NCBI RefSeq assembly: GCF_031119625.1
Contig: NZ_JAVHZV010000001.1
Coordinates: 62,001-126,000 of the forward strand
Direction of reading: 5' to 3'
DNA: 64,000 bases
Origin: Pseudomonas sp. G34
GTDB taxonomy: Bacteria > Pseudomonadota > Gammaproteobacteria > Pseudomonadales > Pseudomonadaceae
Under the pieces are notes generated by a model. That model searched no databases. It was not told the DNA's origin and saw nothing but the letters and a program-made list of their open reading frames with translations. Made by a program: the position numbers and the translations under genes. Below, piece by piece: positions 37,452-46,397 of the stretch; the stretch's first letter is position 1; every line of letters starts with the position of its first letter.

Positions 37452-38419
37452 GCTTCGTCCGGCGCCAGGTCGAGCAGGCGGTGGGCGATTTCGTCGGCGG
37501 CGCGCACCAGTGCATCGGCGATGCCCGGCTCGGCCGCCGAATGGCCGGCCTCGCGGATGATCTGCAGCTCGCTGTTCGGCCATGCCTGGTGCAGCGCCCA
37601 GGCGTTGTCCAGCGGGCAGATCGCGTCGTAGCGGCCATGCACGATGATGCCCGGCAGGTGGGCGATCTTCGGCATGTCACGCAGCAGCTGATTCGGCTCC
37701 AGGAAGGCGTTGTTGACGAAGTAATGGCACTCGATACGGGCGATCGACAGCGCCCGCAGGCTCTCGGCGAAGCGCTCGACCACCTGGGGGTTGGGCCGCA
37801 GCGTGGCGGTGCGCCCTTCCCAGCACGACCAGGCCTTGGCGGCATGCATCTGGGCAATCTGGTCGGCACCGGTCAGGCGCTTGTAGAACGCCTGCATGAG
37901 GTCGCCCTGCTCTTCGACCGGAATCGGCGCCAGGTAATCCTGCCAGTAATCCGGGAACAGCCGGCTGGCACCCTCCTGGTAGAACCATTTGAATTCCTGC
38001 GGCCGGCACAGGAAGATGCCGCGCAGGATCAGCGCCTGCACGCGATCCGGGTGGGCCTGGGCGTAGGCCAGCGACAGCGTGGAGCCCCAGGAGCCGCCGA
38101 ACAGCACCCACTTGTCGATGCCCAGGTGCTCACGAATGCGCTCCATGTCGGCGACCAGATCCCAGGTGGTGTTGTTCTCCAGGCTGGCGTGGGGCGTGGA
38201 GCGGCCGCAGCCGCGCTGGTCGAAGGTGACGATGCGGTACAGGTTCGGGTCGAAGTAGCGGCGGCTTGCCGCGTCACAGCCCGCGCCGGGGCCACCATGC
38301 ACGAACAGCACCGGCAGACCATCCGCTGAGCCGCTCTCGTCCACATAAAGGACGTGCGGGGCGTCTACCGCCAACTCATGACGGGCGTACGGCTTGATCT
38401 CCGGATACAGCGTCTGCAT
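37448..38419 (-). CDS. pip: Proline iminopeptidase
   Basis: A 323-residue alpha/beta-hydrolase of peptidase family S33 that removes N-terminal proline. It has the oxyanion segment [25 protein letters not shown], the nucleophile elbow [27 protein letters not shown] (Asp) and [10 protein letters not shown] (His). Cytoplasmic, no signal. Coupled to dtd by an ATGA overlap, the same pairing as in PAO1. Confidence 0.94.
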   Translation of the reverse strand: MQTLYPEIKPYARHELAVDAPHVLYVDESGSADGLPVLFVHGGPGAGCDAASRRYFDPNLYRIVTFDQRGCGRSTPHASLENNTTWDLVADMERIREHLGIDKWVLFGGSWGSTLSLAYAQAHPDRVQALILRGIFLCRPQEFKWFYQEGASRLFPDYWQDYLAPIPVEEQGDLMQAFYKRLTGADQIAQMHAAKAWSCWEGRTATLRPNPQVVERFAESLRALSIARIECHYFVNNAFLEPNQLLRDMPKIAHLPGIIVHGRYDAICPLDNAWALHQAWPNSELQIIREAGHSAAEPGIADALVRAADEIAHRLLDLAPDEA

Positions 38420-38522
38420 GGTGCGCTCCTGAGGAAGATTTGAGGTAGGCTCGGGCCGCCCGGACGTTGGTCGGGGCTATTGCACTCGTTCGGGCATCAT
38501 AACCATGAAAAGGGAATTCGGC

Positions 38523-38957
38523 ATGTCGATACGGAAATTAGCAACACCACTGCTGCTGCTCGGTTTACTGCTGGGCGGCTGCGGCGCCAAGGACGACCCC
38601 CAGGCCAGGCTGGAAGCCGCGGTGCAGCAGCTGCAGGACAACCTCGAAGCGAAGAAGACCGCAGCGGTGCTCGACCAGCTGCACAAGGAGTTTCGCGCCC
38701 AGCAGGCCAATGATCGCGACTGGGCCAAGCGCACCATGACGCTGCTGTTCCTGCGCCACAACAACGTCAAGGTACTGGCCCTGGGCAAGAGCAGCCGCGT
38801 GGATGTGACCTACCGCGACAAGGGCTATACCGACGCCCAGGTGGCGCTCACCGGCGCCGAAGGGCTGATCCCCGACAGCGCCCGGCATTACGCCGTGAAG
38901 CTGGAGTGGTGGCAGGACGGCGGCGAATGGAAGCTGGCGCGGCTGGACTGGGAATAG
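38523..38957 (+). CDS. Small lipoprotein of unknown function
   Basis: 144 residues with a lipoprotein signal MSIRKLATPLLLLGLLLGGCG (lipobox LGGC) followed by a soluble domain, ARLEAAVQQLQDNLEAKKTAAVLDQLHKEF... ending in EWWQDGGEWKLARLDWE, which resembles NTF2-like 'nuclear transport factor' folds of small lipoproteins. AAAAGGGAA before ATG 38523 favours it over an ATG 18 bases earlier. Divergent from pip. Function not known. Confidence 0.82.
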   Translation: MSIRKLATPLLLLGLLLGGCGAKDDPQARLEAAVQQLQDNLEAKKTAAVLDQLHKEFRAQQANDRDWAKRTMTLLFLRHNNVKVLALGKSSRVDVTYRDKGYTDAQVALTGAEGLIPDSARHYAVKLEWWQDGGEWKLARLDWE

Positions 38958-39029
38958 AACCTGGTCGCGGCACTGACCGGAACGCCAATGATGGGTGACG
39001 CAGCCTACCGTCAAGGAAGCGGTTGAAAC

Positions 39030-39097
39030 CTAGGGTAGGTGGAGGCGTAAACGGTGTGCGGGAGTCTCTCGATACCCGCCGCCGCACCCCACCCTCT
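39030..39097. repeat. Degenerate GTAGGGTGG-type intergenic repeat
   Basis: AGGGTAGGT (39032-39040) faces CCCCACCCT (39087-39095), with GTGTGCGGG and CCCGCCGCCGCAC inside as imperfect inverted arms. It is a decayed relative of the elements at 19774-19992 and 34108-34199. Confidence 0.4.
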
Positions 39098-39146
39098 GCG
39101 TACAACCCATGTCGCTTGGCTAGGCAGCGCTAGCCATAGCGAGCGA

Positions 39147-39710
39147 TCACTGCGCCGGCTTGGCACCGTCGCGCCAGATCAGCTCACTGGTGTCATAACC
39201 CTGGGCGCGGGCCACGGACAGCAGTTCGTCGCGTACTTCATTGGAGATCGTCGGGGTACGCGACAACAGCCACAGGTACTTGCGGTTCGGATGGCCGACC
39301 AGGGCGGTCTGGTAGTCGTCGTCCAGATCCAGCACCCAGTACTCGCCCTTGCTTACGCCGGGCAGCAGGCGGCTGAACCAGTTGTCGAAGGTCACCCACA
39401 GCTTGTCGGTCTTGCCTTCGACCTGCGGTACGGCGCGCCCCTCGACCTGACTCCACTGGCCGTCGGCCTCGCGGCAACGGTTGGTCACGGCCACGCTGCC
39501 GTCATCCTGCAGACGGTAATGCGCCTCGGACTCCACGCAGTTGCGCTGGAAGAACATCGGCAGGCGCGCCACTTCGTACCAGGTGCCCTGGTAGCGCTCG
39601 AGGTCAACCGATTCGACGGTCTTCGGTGGCGCCACGCCGGTGCCCGAATTGGCGCAGCCAACCAGCAGCAAGGCGCCCAGGGCCATCAGCGCCAGGGTAC
39701 GTTTGTTCAT
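39147..39710 (-). CDS. blc: Outer-membrane lipocalin Blc
   Basis: 187 residues: lipoprotein signal MNKRTLALMALGALLLVGCA, then a lipocalin barrel with the GxW motif ERYQGTWYEVARLP, VTNRCREADGQW and TPTISNEVRDELLSVARAQGYD near the end. Blc binds lysophospholipids and fatty acids at the inner leaflet of the outer membrane. ATG 39710 overlaps the stop of the preceding small lipoprotein gene by one base (TGATG); AAGGA lies 8 bases upstream. Confidence 0.92.
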   Translation of the reverse strand: MNKRTLALMALGALLLVGCANSGTGVAPPKTVESVDLERYQGTWYEVARLPMFFQRNCVESEAHYRLQDDGSVAVTNRCREADGQWSQVEGRAVPQVEGKTDKLWVTFDNWFSRLLPGVSKGEYWVLDLDDDYQTALVGHPNRKYLWLLSRTPTISNEVRDELLSVARAQGYDTSELIWRDGAKPAQ

Positions 39711-39964
39711 CACTTCAATCCTTTTGCAGAAAACATGATCACCTTGTCACCGGCGTACTGGACGCTGATGAAGCTCACCTGATCGCCCCAGGTGCAGCTG
39801 GACATGCCCAGCGCGCCGGAGCATTCGCTTGGCTTGCCGAGCAGATCCTCGACCTCGGCCTTGTTCATGCCCGAATAGAGCTTGGCATAGTTTTCCTGGT
39901 TGACCTTGCCGCAGGCGGCCAGAAGGACACAACCTGCCAGTAGCGCGAGAGAGCGCAGGCGCAT
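39710..39964 (-). CDS. Small lipoprotein, SmpA/OmlA-like (84 aa)
   Basis: MRLRSLALLAGCVLLAACG is a lipoprotein signal (lipobox LAAC); the 65-residue mature part NYAKLYSGMNKAEVEDLLGKPSECSGALGMSSCTWGD...ISVQYAGDKVIMFSAKGL has the SmpA/BamE/DUF3862 pattern (GMxxxEVxxLLGxP). Two cysteines may pair. It is translationally coupled to blc through a one-base stop/start overlap. The open frame continues upstream, but the lipobox sets the start. Not BamE itself, whose gene sits elsewhere in pseudomonads. Confidence 0.82.
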   Translation of the reverse strand: MRLRSLALLAGCVLLAACGKVNQENYAKLYSGMNKAEVEDLLGKPSECSGALGMSSCTWGDQVSFISVQYAGDKVIMFSAKGLK

Positions 39965-40008
39965 GGGATATCTCCGTAGTGCAGTGGGGGCCAGATGCCG
40001 GTTCGACG

Positions 40009-40608
40009 TCAGAAGCGTGAGCCCGGTTCCGCGAGAAAGCGCAACTCGTCCGCGCGGCTGGCGCGCCCGAGAATCTCGTTGCGATGGGGGAACCGTCCGA
40101 AGCGCTCGATAACCTGCTGATGGCGCTGAGCGTAGTCGAGAAAGCCGGCGAACAGTTGGCGCTCGGCATCGCCGGCAGCTTCGGCGAGTTCCGCGAACAG
40201 CTGCACGGCGCGGGCCTGCTGAAGGGGGTTCTCGGCGTGCTCGAGCACCAGATAGATGAACACCCGCTGCAGCGGGGACAACTGACGATCCCAGCCTAAC
40301 CTGATGCCCTCCTCGACCAAGGCCCGGGCCTGGGCATCGCCAGCGAAGGCCAGCGGCGTGTCGCGGTGGATCATGCGTGGCAGCTGGTCGAGCAACAGCA
40401 CGTTGGCCAGCCAGCCGCGCGGGTCGGCCGACCACTCCTGCAGTTCGCCAGCCAGCGCCTGTTCGACCAGGGTGCCAAAGCGCGCAAGGGCTTCGGCATC
40501 CTGTTCGTCGCGCTTGCCGAACCACAGCCTGTGCTTTTCGGCAGCACGCTGCTCGGCCGACCCCGAAGGGCCGAACCACCAGTCGAGCAGGGGCTGCCAG
40601 GGGGCCAT
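40009..40608 (-). CDS. DUF924 family protein
   Basis: A 199-residue all-helical cytoplasmic protein, with WWFGPSGSAEQRAAEKHRLWFGKRDEQDAEALARFG, LLLDQLPRMIHRDTPLAFAGDAQAR, YLVLEHAENPLQQARAVQLF and FGRFPHRNEILGR, all standard for DUF924 (TPR-like fold). Function unknown. Its start is 3 bases from the fbp stop (40612) on the same strand, so it is cotranscribed with fbp. Confidence 0.88.
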   Translation of the reverse strand: MAPWQPLLDWWFGPSGSAEQRAAEKHRLWFGKRDEQDAEALARFGTLVEQALAGELQEWSADPRGWLANVLLLDQLPRMIHRDTPLAFAGDAQARALVEEGIRLGWDRQLSPLQRVFIYLVLEHAENPLQQARAVQLFAELAEAAGDAERQLFAGFLDYAQRHQQVIERFGRFPHRNEILGRASRADELRFLAEPGSRF

Positions 40609-40611
40609 CGA

Positions 40612-41622
40612 TCAGCCCTTGTGGTAACCGGTGACGCGTTCGACTTCTTCCTTGGAGCCCAGGAACACCGGCACGCGCTGGTGCAGCGAAGTCGGCTGGA
40701 TATCCAGGATGCGCTGCACGCCATCGGTGGCGGCACCACCGGCCTGCTCGATGATGAACGACATCGGGTTGGCTTCGTACATCAGGCGCAGCTTGCCAGC
40801 CTTGTCCGGCTCGCGGTTGTCACGCGGGTACATGAACAGGCCGCCGCGGGTCAGGATGCGGTGCACGTCGGCGACCATCGAGGCGATCCAGCGCATGTTG
40901 TAGTTCTTGCCCAGCGGGCCTTCCTTGCCGGCCAGCAGCTCGTCGACGTAACGCTTGACCGGGGCTTCCCAGTGGCGCTGGTTGGACATGTTGATGGCAA
41001 ATTCGGCGGTGCTTTCCGGCACGCTGATGTTGTCGTGGGTGAGCACGAAGCTGCCCAGCTCACGGTCCAGGGTGAAGCCCATCACGCCGTTGCCCAGGGT
41101 CAGGATCAGCATGGTCTGCGGGCCGTAGATGGCGTAGCCGGCCGCGACCTGCTGGGTGCCTGGCTGCTGGAAGGCTTGCTCATTGAGGCTTTCGTTCTGG
41201 CTCAGGTACTCGCTGGGGCAGCGCAGCACCGAGAAGATGGTGCCGACCGAGACGTTGACGTCGATGTTCGACGAACCATCCAGCGGGTCGAATACCAGCA
41301 GGTAGGCACCCTTGGGGTACTTGCCGGGGATCTGGTAGGCGTTGTCCATTTCCTCGGAGGCCATGCCGGCCAGGTGGCCGCCCCACTCGTTGGCCTCGAG
41401 CAGGATGTCGTTGGAGATCACGTCGAGCTTCTTCTGCACTTCGCCCTGCACGTTCTCGGTGCCCATGCTGCCCAGCACGCCGCCCAGGGCGCCCTTGGAA
41501 ACGGCATGGCTGATTTCCTTGCATGCACGCGCCACCACTTCGATCAGGAAGCGCAGATCGGCCGGGGTGTTTTGACTACGGGTCTGCTCGATGAGGTAAC
41601 GGCTCAGGGTAACGCGGGACAT
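40612..41622 (-). CDS. fbp: Fructose-1,6-bisphosphatase class I
   Basis: A 336-residue gluconeogenic phosphatase that makes fructose 6-phosphate, the precursor of GDP-mannose and hence alginate. The metal-binding motif [22 protein letters not shown] is intact, as is YIDELLA-type [11 protein letters not shown] and the C-terminal [19 protein letters not shown]. Full length. ATG 41622. First gene of a unit with the DUF924 gene. Confidence 0.96.
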   Translation of the reverse strand: MSRVTLSRYLIEQTRSQNTPADLRFLIEVVARACKEISHAVSKGALGGVLGSMGTENVQGEVQKKLDVISNDILLEANEWGGHLAGMASEEMDNAYQIPGKYPKGAYLLVFDPLDGSSNIDVNVSVGTIFSVLRCPSEYLSQNESLNEQAFQQPGTQQVAAGYAIYGPQTMLILTLGNGVMGFTLDRELGSFVLTHDNISVPESTAEFAINMSNQRHWEAPVKRYVDELLAGKEGPLGKNYNMRWIASMVADVHRILTRGGLFMYPRDNREPDKAGKLRLMYEANPMSFIIEQAGGAATDGVQRILDIQPTSLHQRVPVFLGSKEEVERVTGYHKG

Positions 41623-41657
41623 GAAGGACTCCGGGAAGGAAGGTAATCGAAAGGAGT

Positions 41658-43346
41658 TTAACCCTTTCCAGGAACGGGTGCCTCAGCCGCCTGTGGGGTA
41701 ACGCGCGGCAGCAGGCTGCACACGCGGTTACGTCCGCGACGTTTGGCTTCGTACAAGGCGGCATCGGCAGCCTGCAGCAGATCGTCGAGCGCCGTGCCCT
41801 GTTCGGGCCACAGCGCCAGGCCGGCCGAGAGGGTCACGTGGCGCAGGCCACTGCGGGTCTTGAGCGGTTTTTGCGCCAGCCCCTGGCAGATGGCCTCGAG
41901 GCGTTCGCGCGCTTCACGGGCATCGGTACCGGGGAGAATCAGCAGGAACTCCTCGCCGCCGATACGAAAGACCGTATCGGAACTGCGCAAGTTCACCAGC
42001 AGGTGCTGCGCCACGCTCCTGAGCACGTCATCGCCATCGAGGTGGCCATGCTGATCGTTGAGCCGCTTGAAGTGATCCAGATCGATCAGCGCCAGCGCCA
42101 GCGGCACGTTCTCGCGGCGGGCCCGGGCCAGCTCGCGGCCGAACAGCTCGTCCAGGTAGCGGCGGTTGTAGAGCCCGGTCAGCGGGTCGCAGAGGGCCTG
42201 CTCGCGCAGCTGCTCGTGCAGGCTGGTGATGGTCCGCAAGCGCTCCTCGCTGAGTGCCAGCGCGTCGGCAAGCTTGAGCTTGGCCATCTGCCGCTGGGTG
42301 ACGTCGCGCAGGTACAGCAGTTGGCCCAGCACCAGGATGCCGTGGCGGGTCAGCCGCTCGATGGGCCGCATGCGCACTTCGAAGTAGTGGCCGGCGTCGC
42401 TGTGGATCAGCAGCGGCTCGCGCAATTCGCCCTGCTCGACCAGTTGCGCCTGCAGGTCGCTGCCGAAGCCCGGCCAGTCCTTCAGCCGGCGCCCCTGCCA
42501 GTCAGCAGCGAGCTCGCCCAGCTTGAGGGCCGCCTGGTTGGCCTCGATCACCCGCCACTGGGTGTCGACCACCATGACCGGGTCGGGCAGCGAATCGAGC
42601 AGCAAATGGCGGGCGACCGGAACCAGGTCGAACAGCCGCACGCCGAGGATCAGCCAGGAAAACGCCGCCAGGGTAAACACGAAACTGAACGGCGTCGGGT
42701 CGACGCCAAACACCACGTAGCCAAAGCCCACGTAGGCGATGTTGGCCGACCAGGGCACCGCGGTGACCAGCACGAATGCCAGGTAATGGCGCCGGTGCAC
42801 GCCATGGCTGATCAAGGCAGCGCGCAGCACCACACCGAGGCTGAAGGTCATGAACAGGTACACGTACACCGCCGTGGCGTAGAACAGCGGCCCGTGATCG
42901 TAGTAGACCGGCGCCCCCGGCTCGGCGGACACCGGCCCGGTGGCCGCGCCATAGAACAGGCCGTGCCACGGGTTGCTCAGCACCACCAGCCAGATCAGCA
43001 GCGGCATGAGGATCATGCCCAGCATCGAGCGCCTGCCCAGCGGCTTGCGCACGCTGCTCACGTACTGCCAGAGGAACACCGCCCAGAAGGTCGGCACGCT
43101 GATGATGCCCGGCCACGCCATGGTGGCCCAGAGCATCTTGCACGCCGGCGCCACGGAGGCGACCTCGAGGCCGGCCATGGCCATCCACCACATGCTCGCC
43201 AGGTGCATCAGGATGAAGGTGTCGCGCCCCGGAAAATCGCGCTGGTTGATCACCCAGCGGGCCAGCACCACGCCGCCCACGCAAACCACCACGGTCAGCA
43301 GCACGGCGAAATCCAGCTGCCAGGCGTTGACCAGGCACGCGTTCAC
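41658..43346 (-). CDS. 7TM sensor - PAS - GGDEF diguanylate cyclase
   Basis: About 562 residues: seven hydrophobic helices in the first ~230 residues in the arrangement of histidine-kinase-associated 7TM receptors, a PAS-like domain ([21 protein letters not shown]), and a GGDEF domain with [14 protein letters not shown]. An RSSD motif five residues before GGEEF is the I-site for c-di-GMP feedback, present here but not in the cyclase at 3435-4799. The GTG at 43346 (with GGGTGG upstream) is preferred; the frame also opens at a TTG at 43400 with no ribosome site. It lies about 1.6 kb from the alginate-type cluster, whose Alg44 is a c-di-GMP receptor. Confidence 0.88.
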   Translation of the reverse strand: MNACLVNAWQLDFAVLLTVVVCVGGVVLARWVINQRDFPGRDTFILMHLASMWWMAMAGLEVASVAPACKMLWATMAWPGIISVPTFWAVFLWQYVSSVRKPLGRRSMLGMILMPLLIWLVVLSNPWHGLFYGAATGPVSAEPGAPVYYDHGPLFYATAVYVYLFMTFSLGVVLRAALISHGVHRRHYLAFVLVTAVPWSANIAYVGFGYVVFGVDPTPFSFVFTLAAFSWLILGVRLFDLVPVARHLLLDSLPDPVMVVDTQWRVIEANQAALKLGELAADWQGRRLKDWPGFGSDLQAQLVEQGELREPLLIHSDAGHYFEVRMRPIERLTRHGILVLGQLLYLRDVTQRQMAKLKLADALALSEERLRTITSLHEQLREQALCDPLTGLYNRRYLDELFGRELARARRENVPLALALIDLDHFKRLNDQHGHLDGDDVLRSVAQHLLVNLRSSDTVFRIGGEEFLLILPGTDAREARERLEAICQGLAQKPLKTRSGLRHVTLSAGLALWPEQGTALDDLLQAADAALYEAKRRGRNRVCSLLPRVTPQAAEAPVPGKG

Positions 43347-43697
43347 GCTGCCACCCTGCCCGCCCGCAGGCGAGATACGGCCAGGCACGTTGCGAGGCAA
43401 CGCGAGGGAGAGGCAAACAAGGCGGATGCATCCATTGCAACAGGCTCAGGAAAGAGGCCAGGGCTGGGCGCCTGGCGGCCTAGCGTCAACCGAGCCGCGA
43501 GCCACTGGAGGCGTGCAGACAGGCAGGGCAACAATTTTCGCCGCTACGATACTGCAATTCATCACATTTTCAGCAGGTTTTTATTGCTTCATCGCCGCCG
43601 CTGCGCGTACAGCGCAACGCCAGCCGGCGGATAGCCGTTCACAATTCTCGCAAGATCGCTATGATCGCGCGCCGCCCACCACGCGAAACCCTCCGAG

Positions 43698-44090
43698 ATG
43701 AAAAGCAACCTGATCGCCGCCGCGGAAATAGACCGCCTCGATACCTGGGCGCGCTACACCGCCGATATGTGCCACAGCTGCATTTCCAGCTGCTGTCAGT
43801 TGCCGGTCGAGGTGCGCCTCAACGACCTGATCCGCATTGGCGTGGTCGATGAATTCGAGCGCGGCGAGCCGCCCAGAAACATCGCCAGGCGCCTGCAGAA
43901 GGATGGCTTGGTCGAGCGCTTCAACCAGAAGTCAGGGATCTTCACCCTGACGCGCATGAGCAACAACGACTGCTATTACCTGGATCGCAAGACCCGCCTG
44001 TGCACCATCTATGAGCGCCGCCCGGACACCTGCCGCAACCACCCGAAGATCGGCCCGCGCCCCGGCTACTGTGCCTGGCGGCCCAAGTAG
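43698..44090 (+). CDS. YkgJ-family cysteine cluster protein
   Basis: A 130-residue protein with the two cysteine clusters of the YkgJ (CxxCxxxCC) family: DMCHSCISSCCQLPVEV near the N-terminus and NNDCYYLDRKTRLCTIYERRPDTCRNHP near the C-terminus. These probably bind an iron-sulphur cluster or zinc. Cytoplasmic; function unknown. Single gene, last before the long control region of the alg cluster. Confidence 0.85.
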   Translation: MKSNLIAAAEIDRLDTWARYTADMCHSCISSCCQLPVEVRLNDLIRIGVVDEFERGEPPRNIARRLQKDGLVERFNQKSGIFTLTRMSNNDCYYLDRKTRLCTIYERRPDTCRNHPKIGPRPGYCAWRPK

Positions 44091-44650
44091 GGCCTTGACG
44101 CCTGCCGACAGGCCGCCTGCGCCAGACCGTGCCTCGCCCGCTCTTCATTGGCCCGCACCGCCACCGGGCGGACTCACGGGCCCCTCCTCCGTTATCAGCA
44201 CGCCGCTCATCGCCAACGCCTGATTGCCGACCAACCATCGCCCGCGTGGCGAAGCGGCCTGACGGCGTGCGCGGCAATCCCATGAGCAGTTGCATTCGCC
44301 AGCCAGGCGGACGCGACCGCTTATCGTGCAGCCCCCCCTCAACGGACGGGTTGCAGCCTGGTCGCCCAGCCAACTGCACCGCAATGGCTGCCAGAGGCAC
44401 TCCGGCGTGGAAAACAAGCCATAACGCCAACGCAGTGATTTCGCCCTCGCCGTTGCGCAGGCGCGCCAATCTGAAATACGCCATTAAAACAGCGTAAATC
44501 TGGCGCCAGAAAAAAACGGACCGTTCCATTGGCGCTCTACGCCTAGGCAACGCCGTCTAGGACGCGGGGCATAAAAAAGCCATGCCCATAAACAATGGAA
44601 AACGCCCAGAGCGCCGGGGCGCCGCCTGCCCGAAGTGGATAACAGAAAAT

Positions 44651-44825
44651 TAAGAGGCACTTAAATAAAGTTAGGAAAAACAGGCTTTAAATCTCAAAAA
44701 CAGCAAAAAGACGGAAATAATAAAAAACCAATAACAGGCAATCGGTTTTTTGACGCCACAACTATGGCATTTATAAGCCATTGATTTATATCAATAAAAA
44801 AAATAACGAAAGTTAAGTGGCACTT
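44651..44825 (+). promoter_or_regulatory. Direct repeat TAAG(A/T)GGCACTT flanking the Anr box
   Basis: TAAGAGGCACTT (44651-44662) and TAAGTGGCACTT (44814-44825) agree at 11 of 12 positions, 163 bases apart. GGCACTT resembles the GGAACTT -35 of AlgU promoters with one mismatch, but neither copy has a TCTNA-like -10 at 16-17 bases. They may be paired operators; the binding protein is unknown. Confidence 0.5.
44781..44794. promoter_or_regulatory. Perfect Anr/FNR/Dnr-type box
   Basis: TTGAT-TTAT-ATCAA is an exact match to the FNR/Anr consensus TTGAT-N4-ATCAA. Its centre is about 88 bases upstream of the expected start of transcription from the 44841-44869 promoter, within the range used by class I activators, and about 217 bases before the algD start codon. 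Confidence 0.7.
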
Positions 44826-44840
44826 TGCCAAAACTTTCTC

Positions 44841-44869
44841 TTGAAGCAAAAAAAAATCTCTCCTAAGAT
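44841..44869 (+). promoter_or_regulatory. Candidate sigma-70 promoter of the alg cluster
   Basis: TTGAAG (44841-44846), 17 bases, TAAGAT (44864-44869): good agreement with sigma-70 hexamers. Transcription would start near 44876, leaving a leader of about 130 bases. An overlapping AlgU-like pair (AAACTT at 44831-44836 and TCTCT at 44857-44861) has a 20-base spacer, too long for AlgU, so AlgU control is doubtful by sequence alone. Confidence 0.5.
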
Positions 44870-45004
44870 CGCCGCCAGCTCAACCCCAGACCATTAATTT
44901 GCAAACTAACCAGCCCTCGCCATGCGCTTAATTAGCGCAGCGATAGTCTGTGGCTTTGCCTAAAACAACCGCTACGCCTATCAAGAGTTATCAGGGAAAC
45001 AACT

Positions 45005-46315
45005 ATGAGAATCAGCATTTTTGGTCTGGGCTATGTAGGGGCGGTATGCGCCGGTTGTCTATCGGCACGCGGTCACCAGGTGATCGGCGTCGACGTATCG
45101 CAAGACAAGATCGACATGATCAACCAGGGCAAATCACCGATCGTCGAGCCTGGCCTGGCGGCGCTTCTGGACAGGGGCGTGAGCAGCGGCCTGCTGAGAG
45201 GCACCACCAACGTCAGTGAAGCGGTAGCGGACAGCGAGCTCTCGTTCATCGCGGTGGGCACGCCGAGCAAGCGCAACGGTGATCTCGATCTCGCCTACAT
45301 GGAATCGGTGTGCATGCAGATAGGTGTAGCGCTGCGCGACAAAGCGGATCGCCATACCGTGGTCATTCGCAGCACGGTGTTACCAGGCACGGTAAAGAAC
45401 GTGGTGATTCCGTTGCTCGAGGCGGCATCCGGCAAAAAAGCCGGTGTCGATTTCGGCGTGGCCACCAACCCGGAGTTCCTGCGCGAAAGTACCGCGATCA
45501 AGGATTACGACTTTCCGGCCATGACGGTCATCGGCGAGCTGGATGAACAATCCGGCGAGTTGCTGCAGGCGCTCTACAGCGAACTGGATGCACCGATTAT
45601 CCGCAAGTCGATCGAAGTCGCGGAGATGATCAAGTACACCTGCAACGTCTGGCACGCCACTAAAGTCAGTTTCGCCAATGAAATCGGCAACATCGCCAAA
45701 GCGTGCGGCGTCGATGGCCGCGAAGTCATGGACGTCGTTTGCCAGGACCACAAACTCAACCTGTCGCGTTACTACCTGCGCCCAGGGTTCGCCTTTGGCG
45801 GCTCCTGCCTGCCCAAGGACGTGCGCGCGCTGACCTACCGTGCCGGCCAGATGGACGTTGAACACCCGCTCCTGGCCGCCATCATGCCGAGCAACCGCGT
45901 TCAGGTGAAACGCGCCTACGACATGATCTCCCACCACGGCAAACGCAAAGTCGGCCTGCTCGGCCTGAGCTTCAAGGCCGGCACCGACGACCTGCGCGAA
46001 AGCCCCCTGGTTGAGCTGGCGGAGATGCTGATCGGCAAAGGCTATGACCTGCGCATCTTCGACAGCAACGTCGAATACGCCAGGGTGTTTGGGACCAACA
46101 AGGAATACATCGAGTCGAAGATCCCGCATGTTTCCTCGCTGCTCTGCCAGGAGCTCGATGAGGTGGTCGACGAATCCGATGTGCTGATCATCGGCAACGG
46201 TGACAAGCGCTTTGCCGAGGCGATGAACAACGCGGGCGACGACAAGCTGTTCATCGACCTGTTCGGCTTCATGGCGCACACGAGCACCGCCACCAGAGAA
46301 GGCATCTGCTGGTAA
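45005..46315 (+). CDS. algD: GDP-mannose 6-dehydrogenase AlgD
   Basis: A 436-residue NAD-dependent enzyme that oxidises GDP-mannose to GDP-mannuronate, the committed step of alginate-type polymers. The Rossmann loop is MRISIFGLGYVGAVCAGCL; the catalytic cysteine is Cys268 (GFAFGGSCLPKDVRAL) and Lys210 in MIKYTCN is present, numbers identical to P. aeruginosa AlgD. CAGGGA is 7 bases before the ATG. First gene of the cluster. Followed 10 bases after the stop by a 10-bp hairpin and then algA. Confidence 0.96.
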   Translation: MRISIFGLGYVGAVCAGCLSARGHQVIGVDVSQDKIDMINQGKSPIVEPGLAALLDRGVSSGLLRGTTNVSEAVADSELSFIAVGTPSKRNGDLDLAYMESVCMQIGVALRDKADRHTVVIRSTVLPGTVKNVVIPLLEAASGKKAGVDFGVATNPEFLRESTAIKDYDFPAMTVIGELDEQSGELLQALYSELDAPIIRKSIEVAEMIKYTCNVWHATKVSFANEIGNIAKACGVDGREVMDVVCQDHKLNLSRYYLRPGFAFGGSCLPKDVRALTYRAGQMDVEHPLLAAIMPSNRVQVKRAYDMISHHGKRKVGLLGLSFKAGTDDLRESPLVELAEMLIGKGYDLRIFDSNVEYARVFGTNKEYIESKIPHVSSLLCQELDEVVDESDVLIIGNGDKRFAEAMNNAGDDKLFIDLFGFMAHTSTATREGICW

Positions 46316-46325
46316 GCAGCCGAGC

Positions 46326-46351
46326 GCGGGCGCTCGTTCTAGAGCGCCCGC
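46326..46351 (+). other. Intercistronic hairpin between algD and algA
   Basis: A perfect 10-bp inverted repeat (GCGGGCGCTC/GAGCGCCCGC) with a 6-base loop, beginning 11 bases after the algD stop. No T run follows. It could protect algD mRNA, mark a processing point, or reduce read-through so that AlgD exceeds the export proteins. Confidence 0.65.
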
Positions 46352-46397
46352 CGACTTCATCGTTGACAGCTGCAATCGCTGCGAGGAAATGCCCCCC

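Larger units (their letters stand above)
44091..45004. other. 914-bp non-coding control region upstream of algD
   Basis: No coding gene is supported. The first ~470 bases have ordinary GC content and no structure I can name. From about 44640 to 44870 the sequence turns strongly AT-rich, unlike the rest of the window, with poly-A tracts (for example nine A at 44848-44856), which suits bending or MvaT/H-NS-type silencing. This half contains an Anr/FNR box, a 12-base direct repeat, an AAAAAACC/GGTTTTTT inverted repeat (44722-44751) and a probable sigma-70 promoter. A GCGCT-TAATT-AGCGC palindrome (44924-44938) lies in the presumed algD leader, and CAGGGA precedes the algD ATG as ribosome site and near-match to an RsmA target. 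Confidence 0.7.

Noticed and set aside
44129..44497. Possible small gene (122 codons) in the gap before algD
   Set aside because: Low-complexity Pro/Arg-rich product, no ribosome site, and an overlapping minus-strand frame of equal quality; no support for coding.
44831..44861. AlgU-type promoter AAACTT...TCTCT upstream of algD
   Set aside because: Spacer is 20 bases where 16-17 is required; kept only as a remark.
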